DNA from: a virus
IMG/VR virus record: IMGVR_UViG_3300002514_000012
Location: 57,297-96,472 of that record
Direction: 5' to 3' (one strand)
Length of the DNA: 39,176 nt
A program made the translations under genes and the position numbers. The notes under the pieces were generated by a model. It was not told the DNA's origin and ran no database searches. It was given only the letters and a program-made list of their open reading frames with translations. Below, one piece after another: positions 1 to 9,000 of this stretch; the stretch's first letter is position 1, and each line of letters opens with the position of its first letter.

Positions 1-830
1 GGGACTTGAACAGCTATAGGCTCGGGAATGTTCACCATTGAGGTTCGGGATACTCCTCCCCATTTCCGAGTAAAATACATAGCCCTCTGCTGAAGATCTC
101 CCCACTCTCCAGCCCAAGATCGGGCACTCCTCCTCCATATTGCTAATTTAATTTTAGGTATATTAGCCATACCTGTTTTATTATTAGGGTTGGTTTCGGA
201 TTGTCCTGCCTTCCAACCTAGTAAATAATCTAATCCTTCCTGTGGCACCCTCGTTACTTGATGATGTTGGAGATAATCATATAATCCATTAGAAGGAAAA
301 GAGGAAGAAGCTTGAACATCATACCCTACCAAAGAAGCTAGTACCTTATCTCTTAACGGGAACCTCCCCACCTCTCGTTGAAGGATAACATTTAAATATT
401 CAGGAGATACATCAATGGACGCGGCTCTTAGTTCATTATAAGTAGTGATACCTTTTCCATATGCATCATTAACTCTACCCAAATAGTTCCCAGGAAGAAC
501 CCGAACCTTTCTATCTGACCCTACCGCATAAGGTTTTAGTTCATTAAAATCTACCCTATCAACCCCAGAAGCTAGGAGGGCTACCTGTAATTGATCTTTA
601 AGCCATTGGCAGTTTTCATGAATTTGTTTAAGAGGGAGGTTATCAATCTTATACCAGTATGGATCATTAGCTTTAAACCAACGAGGAGGGTCAGTCCACT
701 GGAAAGGACTCTCTGCAAATTTCGTAAAGGGTCTAACGGTGGCACCTCCGTAGGATGCGCCAGTATTATCAGCAGCACCGTTACCATTAGAACCACCACC
801 AGCCCCTGCTGCTGTATCATGATAAGACAT
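1..830 (-). CDS. Virion structural protein, probable tail fibre/baseplate appendage (3' end cut by window edge)
   Basis: An open frame starts at ATG 830-828 and runs about 276 codons without a stop to the left edge, so the C-terminus is missing. The start overlaps the stop of the upstream gene as TAATG, typical of translational coupling. The N-terminus is Gly/Ala/Asn-rich (residues 1-30), then comes 'PFTKF' and a Trp/Tyr-rich stretch 'WYKIDNLPLKQI' near residue 60. The same pattern (TKF, then W-x-x-DNLPI-x-x-L) begins the neighbouring 1308-aa protein, so the two probably share an N-terminal attachment domain. The rest is a mixed globular sequence with several Trp, not recognised. From position in the late cluster it is inferred to be a distal tail or baseplate component. 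Function beyond that is unknown. Confidence 0.75.
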   Translation of the reverse strand, partial: MSYHDTAAGAGGGSNGNGAADNTGASYGGATVRPFTKFAESPFQWTDPPRWFKANDPYWYKIDNLPLKQIHENCQWLKDQLQVALLASGVDRVDFNELKPYAVGSDRKVRVLPGNYLGRVNDAYGKGITTYNELRAASIDVSPEYLNVILQREVGRFPLRDKVLASLVGYDVQASSSFPSNGLYDYLQHHQVTRVPQEGLDYLLGWKAGQSETNPNNKTGMANIPKIKLAIWRRSARSWAGEWGDLQQRAMYFTRKWGGVSRTSMVNIPEPIAVQV

Positions 831-3800
831 TAGTTTTCACTCCTTAAATCGAACCCTGTAGTAGGTTTAAATCCTCTTCCTGGAAGATACAAAGTATCAT
901 TATCTATTATTTTTGCCCCATCCCCTCCAGGACTTATTGTAGGTTGTACTATATTTACGAATTGAACCTGATCAGTTACATAATTAACTTCACTACTAAT
1001 GTAAGTATTTCGCATGCCCACAGCATTATGTTTAGCATTTGCAAAAGTGTTTAAAGCTGATTCATCAGCTTTCACGCATATTGCGGTTTGAGAAGGACCC
1101 CCTCTATTGGCTGGGGAGTTGCCTAAATCATATAATTCAGTTTGGAAGAAGACTCCACTGAATGTAACGGGGGCAACTGCGCTAGAGGTGGTATAGGATA
1201 AATACTTCCCTGGATCAATGGAGCTAAAGTTATTTACAGCAGAAGCTGCTCCTGACATGTTATACCCTTGAGCCACATGCTGGTAAGGAGTATTGTCTTC
1301 AATTATCCAGTTACCTACATGATCACTGTTTTGATTAGGAGGCGTAGTATGTGGGCTAGTACCAGATAGATAGCTTAAGGACTTAGCTAAGGGGTTAGGA
1401 TCAAAGTAAAGCCTGAAAGGCCCACGGTTTTCAAAAGTGGGTGTTCCAGCGGTCATAGTATTATAGTCTCTGTACCCCCTTAACCATTGAAGAAGAGTGT
1501 GTCCATAGTTTTCGTTTCCTTTGTTTATACCATAAGTAATCGTATCAGTAGCCCCAGTGTGTTTACCGAAATTATCTAACAGACTTAAGTAACCCGTAAC
1601 ACTGCTATACTTTTCCGTGTCCCCTCCTTCAAGTAAAGATACAAAGGCGTTTGCAGCGGTCCCCCCTACGTCAGAGTTTCCTGACGCAAACACAGAACTA
1701 GGACCGTGCAGGTTAGTTAACTCTCCTGGATAAACCGCACTTACAGAGCAGTAAGTTGCGTTTAACTTAGAGTCCCTATTAACATTCCATATTTTAAGGT
1801 CATGATCACCCCTTCCCGTAGTTCCCCTAGTTACACTAGCATCGTAGTGAGCACCTGAAGTGTTTATAGAGGCTGTAAGGAAGTGTACATTCTTCACATT
1901 GCATTCACTCTGATCTAGAACCCGAACGCATTGCCCACCCTTACTATAGTTGGCACGGAAATAAGAAACGGCTGAAGCTCCTCCCCCATCACCACCACCT
2001 AGATCTCCGTAAGTATGCCATGGTTGTAAGGATAGCATAGTATTCATCTCACATGCTAATGGACCTGACGCTAAGGTATAAATACCAGGGTTATCAGCAG
2101 TAATCATAGTCTGATCCCATTTAGCAGTGTATTGATTTTGGGATTCCAAATGCATGTTATTATCATCAGGATTAGGAAGGAACATGATAGACCCTGCTTT
2201 GTGATACCCAGAAGTACCTAAACCTATATTCTTATAGTCTGCGGAGGTATTATAACCAGTCCCTCTAAAAGCGGTATCTTGTAAAGCAAACACATTATCG
2301 TCACCAGTTTGGTAATCTGCTGCTAAGAAGTTGTTTCCTGCCGCAGTCCTTGTCCATGTAGAATGGTAGTCCCCCAAATCCTTCATATTAATAGTAGAAT
2401 GTTTACTAGCTACCAAACATGCTCGTAAAGAATGAAGCTCTACAGCAGTGTGATTCTCTGAATCGGTTAAGTTAAACCCACTTATATCTAACAGCTTGCC
2501 TCCCGTAAGATGAGGAGTGAAGTTCATTTCTGAATTGTTCTCAGCTAAAACATCAATACCATAACCAACAATTCTTGTTGGACCTTGGAAGTTTACTTTA
2601 GAATTATCTCCTGCATACACCCCTGCCGCTTTTCTTTGCTGAGTGAAATCTACGGGTCCTGTAATGGTAGTAATACCTGATGTCGTACCGTGGAAAGTTG
2701 CTTCGGAGTTATCAGAAACCTTAACTGCTGCTCCGTAACACCCCTGCGTCGATTGGAAAGATGCTTCACCGTACAACTCATTAGGATTTCTAGTGGGGTT
2801 AGTAATAGAGGCCACTCGCTGCTTCCCCGCTTCTATTCGTGTGTTGAGGAAGTTAGCTTTTGAATTATTTAAAACCTCCACCCCAGGTAAGGTTGTCTTA
2901 CGATTGTTCGTAGGGATTTTAAAGTTAACCCCGTGGTTATAGTATATTCCGATAGTTCCAAACTTAGTGTATACATCAGGCTCATGCTTGAAATCCAATA
3001 CAGAATTATTTAAAACCATGTGTTGAGCGTTTTTGTAGAATTCGAATTGCCGTTTCTTTCTTCCTTTTTGTAGGAAAGTTTCGTAATAAGCTCCACTTGC
3101 TTGATCTGTCCTAATAGAGTTTTTATTGTATTTAATATGAGAGTTGTAAGCGTCTAACCCTGTAGAGTTAGAGTACTCTACAGTGAGTTCATCTACCAAA
3201 AGCTTAGAGCTATCCAAGCCAATACCTATTTCATTATTATAACAATCTAAACGCCCATCCAGATCAACTGTAGAGTTAACTGCTTTAAGACCGTGCTCAC
3301 TGTTATAAAAAAGGCTTACAAAAGTAGGGGCCGAAGCATCTGCGAAAGGCGGGTTAGCTTCTTTAATCCTGGCGTCTCCACCCTGAAGGGTAGAGTTCAG
3401 TAAATCCATCCCTACAGGGTTTCTAGTGGACCAGAACAAGAAATCCACCCCACTAGCATAAGAGGAAGAGCTTACCGTTAACTCACTATTAACAGCCCTA
3501 ATTCCCGCACTACCCTTTTTCCTCGCTAAACGAGGAAGTGTAGCTGTATTGTTGAGTATTTCATAATTTCTAAAGGCAATAATTCCCCGACTAATGTTTA
3601 CCTTAGAGTCCTGGAAATTGAACCCTGAATCAGGGCATCTGGTAGCCGCGCAATTTTCTACCACTACATTTGAATTTATAATATCGAAGCCGTTATTGGT
3701 TACATAACTCCCCATCGTGTTTGCTGCGGCTCCAGTATCACCGTCTACGCAAAGCCCTCTAAGATAAATAGGACCTGTGCAGTTACTTACTTTTACAGAT

Positions 3801-4756
3801 TTAAATCTATTACCATAAGCTAAACCTACTAAACTAGGTTTGGACACTAGCCCAGGGACGGTTCTATATAAATCAATATCCTTTAATGGGGTTCTAAGAG
3901 ACCCATCTGCGTTTAACCCTTTCACAAACAAAGTTTGGTGGAAGGTACTTACATCTAAACCACTAGGAGTATAACCTGCGGTATAAATAGACGAAGTGGT
4001 TTGATCCTTTATTTGACCAGTAGATGTAGCCTCATAATTTTGAAGAGCAAACACATTTGAATTTGTTGTCCTAAAGTTTCCCGAATTATTTCTAAAATCT
4101 GTACTTAAAAGGTCAGTTTCATATCGCTGATCTTGATCGGTTCTAACGCCAAAGAAAGCCCTAATTTGATTACCTCCTGCGGCCCCTGTGCTACCCCACA
4201 GATCAACAGTGGCTGTGCTCACGGACAACGCAGAAGTCTCGGCCATGGTATTAGATAAATCTAAAGAAGAGAAGGTAGCAACTTGTCTTGTTCTTATAGC
4301 ATCATAAGTTTGTGTAACAGAACTCGCAGTCTCCACCCCTGCATAGTTTTTAGCAAAAACTCGGTTAACAATCTCCAATGCGCCTCCATCTTCTATTTTA
4401 ATATTCTCTAAAGATAAATGACCTAAATCTCCTGAGGTTGCAAGCTCAATCATTATGGGGAAGCTAATGGGATTAGGTAATGCCTTAATAGCAGAGCCTA
4501 CATCAGAAAATACATTTTTAGCAGAGAAATAATTAGTAGAGGACACTACAAGAGCCATTCCTGCTACCGAAGAAGTGGGGTATCCCGTCTTAGACCAGAG
4601 ATACTCAGTCCTCTCATCTAGATCGTATATAGGAAGATTGTCTTGCTCCCAGTTATAGAACGAACTTGTATCAAATTTGGTTACAAAAGGAGTCCATAAA
4701 GTGTTACAATTAATTCCTCCACTTACAGTATAATAATCATTTGGGTAAAAAGGCAT
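830..4756 (-). CDS. Giant beta-helix tail fibre/adhesin-like virion protein (1308 aa)
   Basis: Residues 1-60 carry a 'TKFDTSSFYNWEQDNLPIYD' segment resembling the N-terminus of the next gene, probably the virion anchor. From about residue 355 to 1000 the protein is a ladder of short strands with the pattern [NDHQ]-S-x-hydrophobic-x-hydrophobic (for example NSELTV, NSTVDL, NSKANF, NSEATF, NSKVNF, NSEMNF, DSKLNA), about 15 copies at irregular spacing, many followed by a Gly turn. Such ladders are characteristic of right-handed parallel beta-helix proteins (pectate-lyase-like fold) used in phage fibres and tailspikes. No catalytic triad or pair can be assigned by eye, so enzymatic activity on polysaccharide is possible but unsupported. 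It lies 1 nt after the upstream gene and overlaps the downstream one (TAATG). No Shine-Dalgarno is seen before ATG 4756, so translation is probably coupled. Confidence 0.8.
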   Translation of the reverse strand: MPFYPNDYYTVSGGINCNTLWTPFVTKFDTSSFYNWEQDNLPIYDLDERTEYLWSKTGYPTSSVAGMALVVSSTNYFSAKNVFSDVGSAIKALPNPISFPIMIELATSGDLGHLSLENIKIEDGGALEIVNRVFAKNYAGVETASSVTQTYDAIRTRQVATFSSLDLSNTMAETSALSVSTATVDLWGSTGAAGGNQIRAFFGVRTDQDQRYETDLLSTDFRNNSGNFRTTNSNVFALQNYEATSTGQIKDQTTSSIYTAGYTPSGLDVSTFHQTLFVKGLNADGSLRTPLKDIDLYRTVPGLVSKPSLVGLAYGNRFKSVKVSNCTGPIYLRGLCVDGDTGAAANTMGSYVTNNGFDIINSNVVVENCAATRCPDSGFNFQDSKVNISRGIIAFRNYEILNNTATLPRLARKKGSAGIRAVNSELTVSSSSYASGVDFLFWSTRNPVGMDLLNSTLQGGDARIKEANPPFADASAPTFVSLFYNSEHGLKAVNSTVDLDGRLDCYNNEIGIGLDSSKLLVDELTVEYSNSTGLDAYNSHIKYNKNSIRTDQASGAYYETFLQKGRKKRQFEFYKNAQHMVLNNSVLDFKHEPDVYTKFGTIGIYYNHGVNFKIPTNNRKTTLPGVEVLNNSKANFLNTRIEAGKQRVASITNPTRNPNELYGEASFQSTQGCYGAAVKVSDNSEATFHGTTSGITTITGPVDFTQQRKAAGVYAGDNSKVNFQGPTRIVGYGIDVLAENNSEMNFTPHLTGGKLLDISGFNLTDSENHTAVELHSLRACLVASKHSTINMKDLGDYHSTWTRTAAGNNFLAADYQTGDDNVFALQDTAFRGTGYNTSADYKNIGLGTSGYHKAGSIMFLPNPDDNNMHLESQNQYTAKWDQTMITADNPGIYTLASGPLACEMNTMLSLQPWHTYGDLGGGDGGGASAVSYFRANYSKGGQCVRVLDQSECNVKNVHFLTASINTSGAHYDASVTRGTTGRGDHDLKIWNVNRDSKLNATYCSVSAVYPGELTNLHGPSSVFASGNSDVGGTAANAFVSLLEGGDTEKYSSVTGYLSLLDNFGKHTGATDTITYGINKGNENYGHTLLQWLRGYRDYNTMTAGTPTFENRGPFRLYFDPNPLAKSLSYLSGTSPHTTPPNQNSDHVGNWIIEDNTPYQHVAQGYNMSGAASAVNNFSSIDPGKYLSYTTSSAVAPVTFSGVFFQTELYDLGNSPANRGGPSQTAICVKADESALNTFANAKHNAVGMRNTYISSEVNYVTDQVQFVNIVQPTISPGGDGAKIIDNDTLYLPGRGFKPTTGFDLRSEN
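1748..3690 (-). repeat. Degenerate N-S-x-phi-x-phi beta-helix repeat ladder within the 1308-aa gene
   Basis: About 15 protein-level copies of [N/D/H/Q]-S-x-[V/L/I/A/M]-x-[F/V/L/I/M] occur between residues ~355 and ~1000. Spacing is irregular, and no obvious DNA-level repetition accompanies them, so the repeats look old and diverged. The pattern suits stacked coils of a beta-helix, with Asn/Ser at turns. The limits given are approximate. Confidence 0.55.
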
Positions 4757-4757
4757 G

Positions 4758-5381
4758 TCAGAATGTTAGGGTCCATTTAATAACTAAAGCAAAACTTCCC
4801 GTTTTGTATATAGGAGTGAACGGTCTATAAGCTACCAGCACCGAAGTTGTAGGGTTAATATTTAAAGGGTTATACATTAATAAACCAACCTCATTCAGTT
4901 CAGCTTTAAGTCCTTCCGTATCCGTTAACCCTAGACAGCTATTTTTATCTATCACTAAAGTATATCTTACTGAAGTAGGGGTTACTCGTTGTATATTACT
5001 ATACGGTATGGACACAAAGCCAACTTGCTGTTGTGCCGTACTCACACCATTAATCAAAATATTTCTCTCCTCCACCACTAACTGAGATCCCGCAGTTACA
5101 TACTGAGAAGTCTTTAAGGGATTTATAAGTTGTGTAGAGGAGGTCCCATACGAATATGGGTTAGTTATAGCTCCACTATAACCTAATTGGTAGCTGAGAA
5201 TCTGGTAATCGGAGATAGTCTGAGACCCTGATCCAGAGTAAAGGGAAGCAAGAGCTACCCCCATCCCAGAGGTAATAACATTGTGATCCGAAAAATGAAG
5301 CTCTGGCTCTCGCCCATCTTCGTACATCTTCCATACCTCAATTTCACCTACAGGATTAAAAGTGTCTTTGTTTTTTATCAT
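4758..5381 (-). CDS. Small baseplate/tail accessory protein, paralogue A (207 aa)
   Basis: Family not recognised by name, but it is clearly paralogous to the two genes upstream. All three share an N-terminal strand pattern (here 'EIEVWKMYEDGREPELHF' followed by 'SGMGVALASLYSG'), a central 'YQLGYSG'-like segment, and a C-terminal '[NQ]E[VI]GL' motif (here NEVGLLMYNPL) with a final aromatic strand (LVIKWTLTF). No transmembrane segment, signal peptide or Cys-rich module is seen. The protein is beta-rich, and tandem placement among tail genes suggests a small structural subunit or fibre adaptor at the baseplate. It starts 9 nt after paralogue B with a short AGG just before ATG 5381, and ends 1 nt before the 1308-aa gene. 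It represents the compact form of a fold that is hugely expanded in the 1525-aa paralogue. Confidence 0.72.
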   Translation of the reverse strand: MIKNKDTFNPVGEIEVWKMYEDGREPELHFSDHNVITSGMGVALASLYSGSGSQTISDYQILSYQLGYSGAITNPYSYGTSSTQLINPLKTSQYVTAGSQLVVEERNILINGVSTAQQQVGFVSIPYSNIQRVTPTSVRYTLVIDKNSCLGLTDTEGLKAELNEVGLLMYNPLNINPTTSVLVAYRPFTPIYKTGSFALVIKWTLTF

Positions 5382-5390
5382 ACCTACTAA

Positions 5391-6020
5391 TTATATACTA
5401 CTTATATCGTCTATCGTGATTTCCCAATCTAAAATAAAAGTGAATTCCGCATTCTTATTTATTATACCAGCGGGAGGAAATTTTTTATAAGCCACTAAGA
5501 TAGGGTTATCCTTAGTGGGTGAAGTGTTAGGATTACACGCGAAGAGCCCTATCTCATTTATAGCAATACCATTGGCTACAGTCTCATCTAGCATTATTTG
5601 ATGATGAATCGAGTTAGCTGTTAGTTTAGTAATAGAATCCCCCGTGATATCCCCAAAATATTGAGAAGTACTAGTGCTAAAGGAGGTATTCTTAATAGCT
5701 GCCCCAGTAGGAGTACCACTAATAGGGTATAATCTAACCACAGGAATTGTAGGTGATGCTCCATACTCAGACTTATCTAACGGATTAGCTAACCCCCATA
5801 TCCCTAGCCTATCATCTCCTGGGACGGAAGAAAGGGCGTTACCTTTACCTAATTGGAAGTAGCGACAGAAGTAATTATTGCGATCACTGTTGGGGTCACC
5901 CGCAAGAATACTTGCAATCGTATAACCAAAGCCGCGCAAAGTAAAGTTGGATTCTTCAAAAACCTTTTCCGTAATTCCCGTTTTATAGATTTTGGTGGCT
6001 GTTATTTTCCCATGGATCAT
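5391..6020 (-). CDS. Small baseplate/tail accessory protein, paralogue B (209 aa)
   Basis: Second compact member of the tandem family: 'GKITATKIYKTGITEKVF' at the N-terminus, 'YFQLGKGNAL' in the middle, 'NEIGLFACNP' and the closing strand 'FILDWEITI' match paralogue A and the ends of the 1525-aa protein. The reading frame is open from ATG 6038, but I chose ATG 6020. It overlaps the upstream stop as ATGA, and the protein then begins at the same point as the other two paralogues (MIHGKIT versus MKGKLEV). The codons between 6038 and 6020 include GGAGG, about 11 nt before ATG 6020, which could serve as a ribosome binding site. Probably a minor virion component; exact role unknown. 'LGIWGLANPLDKSEYG' in mid-protein has a partner in paralogue A (INPLKTSQY). 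Confidence 0.72.
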   Translation of the reverse strand: MIHGKITATKIYKTGITEKVFEESNFTLRGFGYTIASILAGDPNSDRNNYFCRYFQLGKGNALSSVPGDDRLGIWGLANPLDKSEYGASPTIPVVRLYPISGTPTGAAIKNTSFSTSTSQYFGDITGDSITKLTANSIHHQIMLDETVANGIAINEIGLFACNPNTSPTKDNPILVAYKKFPPAGIINKNAEFTFILDWEITIDDISSI

Positions 6021-9000
6021 AAGAAATTTAACCTCCACACTAAAGTTAGATCGTTATAACGATGGGCTCCTGGTCCTGATCCATCTAATATATTTGTAAT
6101 ATTTTGGTTAAGAACTTTCTTACATATTAATCTATATGCAAGATTATTACCTACTGCGTCATTAGCATCTTGAGCATCAAAATAATAAGGAGGCAAGCGT
6201 CCTTCCTTAACCATCCTAGGAACATCAAATCCCCACAAGCCTAACTGGGTAATACCTCCATATAAATTAGCTAATCCTAAATCACCCGAAGCCACAGTAG
6301 TTATATAACTAACCTCCCCAGTGCTACTAAAGTCTGGGTTAGATGAGGTAACTAATCCTGAAGTGGTCTCTATCCCCCCATAATCAACCGAAGAAGGGTG
6401 ATACGCTCTTAAGAAACCTGAAGGATCCATAGATTTCACTTGGTTAAAGTACCCTCCGTAAGTACCTTCTACAGTAGGATAGGTAAGTCCTTCAGAAGTA
6501 TCTAAGGATGAAACAATGGCATAGCTAATGGGCGAAGCACTTCCTGGGGGGAAACTCCCCAAGTAATAAGAGTTTAATCCGAAGGCTCCTGAAAGATCGT
6601 TGCTAGGATCCTCAGAAAGAGTATTATGAGGAAGAATCTCGACAGCTTTAAACTGATTAATATTTACCGTTGAGGTATCCTTATAACCTATGAAGTTCAT
6701 ATTTTGGTTGAACCCCGTACTTAACTCTAACGATTGAGCCATAGGGCTCATATAATCATCCACCAAGGAAGTGTCATAGGGGGTGGGATAATCAGGAAGA
6801 ATAGGGTTAGGCGTATAACAAGAAGTATCTACAGGCTGTAACGAGGGGTACGCGACCCATCCTGCGTAAGTGTTAGAGGTAGGAATTCTAGTTAAGGGAA
6901 CTATCTCACATTTTAAATTCCCATTTCCATCATTTTTGTCGTAAGGGAAGACACAGGTTAATTTCCACCACGGCATATTAGTATTTTTACCGACCGTTCG
7001 ATACTGCTGGCGTGAGAAACTTCCCACTCGTTGGAAGCCACTGTCAAGAGGTCCACCAGAAGCGGAACTGGTCGCCCAATCAAAATGAAGAACACTTTCT
7101 CTAGTGCCGTTTACATTTCTAATGTTCATCCTGAACACTTTCCCATTAGCGGGTATGGCTGCTCCCCTCCTTCTTAAGTAAAGGGTGTAAGCGTATGTTT
7201 TACCATGCTCCAATGCACTCGCATCAACTATTTGATATATGGCCCCTAGACCTGTATTATAAGAGTAAAAAACCTGCGCTGTAGGTTCGGTATTAGGCAC
7301 TACTGAAGTAGTTTGCGCGGTAGCTAAATAAGTAGAATCAGCAGGGACAACCCAATCCTCAGAGGAAAGCTGGTAGTAACTCTTAAGAACATTAGCTGCC
7401 ACAGGAGGCTTCTCGGAGTTCTTTCTAGCATAAGGCTGTTCAGCATAGATAGTACTTGTAGCTAAAGTACCGCTCCAATCAAAATCATCCCTGGGTTTAT
7501 AAGCGTCCAAGGTGGTCCCGCTTATCTCCGTATAACTGGGAGTACTAAAGAAATCATCCGTGTCTTGATAAGAGGTAGCAAGATCCCCTAATTCTAATTG
7601 AGCCCCATAAACATAAAGACCACCTGAAGCGGCATTAGGAGATCCACCCATATCAGGATAGTGCCTAGCCACAGGGTAAACAGAAAAGACTACCGAGCTA
7701 GTATTTGCAACAGTAAAACCATCTAAGGTGTTAGTTACCGAAGCCCTGTACCACCCATTTCGTATGTATTCTAGTGTCCCATCGGCGCGTCTTCCTGCTG
7801 CAATTTTATTATCTATCGTAGCACTACCTGCTCCTGGACTCTGAGCACCATCTACATCCGTCCATCGCAGAATCAGTCTTCCCCCCTTATCGTAGCCCCC
7901 TTCTGAATTTAATGAAGTTACTCCATAAGTAGCAATGCCAGGATACAATGCGATCTCACTTCTTCTGGCTAATCCTGTAGTAGAACCTGAAGCGTCTGGG
8001 GATACCCCAGGGGGGTTAGTAAAGGGATACTTTAAGTAAACAGAAGCCGTCATTTTCCTATTATAAAAAGGAGTAGTAGAGTAAGTGTTAACTCCTGCCT
8101 TTAAATTTCGGCCCACAATTCTTTGCTGTAGACTTAAAGTGCTCACATCACTATCGTTTAAAATTAAGGTTCCTTTAGTACCAGGAAAAGGACCATCTAT
8201 ACTATCAGAGTATACTGTAGAAACTGCGGTACTAATTCCGTGAAGTACATTACCACTATTCCAAGACGAAACGGAACTAACACCTATACTACTCACCCAA
8301 GGTGTAGGAGTAGAAGTGTAATGGGGATCATGTGCTTCAGGTAATTTAAAGTTACCGTCATACTCTAGTTGTGCATGAGCAAGGTGGCAGTGATTACCTG
8401 CACTAACACCTGACATCTCCATAGCAATACCTATATGGGTGGATTCATATGAACTAAAGTTAGGAGAAGCGGTCTGCCTAGTATAAGAATCAACGCCTGG
8501 AGTGCCCATGGAGACAAGAGTAGTGTTAGGTGTTGCTAAAGCATTTCCAATATCCATAAACCTAAAGGTGGTTCCAGCCGAACTTGCTCCATACAGACCA
8601 CTGGGATTAGCATAAATACTATAGGTTAAATTTTTATCTAAAACACCTAACCCGTTTTCTATATCTGTAGGTAAGGCATCTGGAGTAAGACCTAATCCAT
8701 CCTCATCTATACCTTTATAAACACAAATAGTGCTGCTATCACTCCACAAAGAAGCGGGGGATCCTTTTTCTATTTGAGGATGAGAAAGAACTACGCTTGT
8801 CATAGCCTCTGTATAACCAGTCCCTATATAAGCCTTAAATAGATCTGGTGTGGAGGAGAAGGTGGATTCATGGGAAATCCGTCTCCACGAACTTGCGTCC
8901 TCAACCCCTGATACTGGCGCGATATTGCGTATTTGATTATCGAAAGTAAGTCTTTCCCCTGTATTTTGAATGAAATGGCTCTCATAAGTATCTCCGTAAG

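Noticed and set aside
581-833. Short ORFs on both strands near the left edge
   Set aside because: Both lie within the 3'-truncated minus-strand gene that starts at 830, whose frame stays open to the window edge and has a recognisable N-terminal motif.
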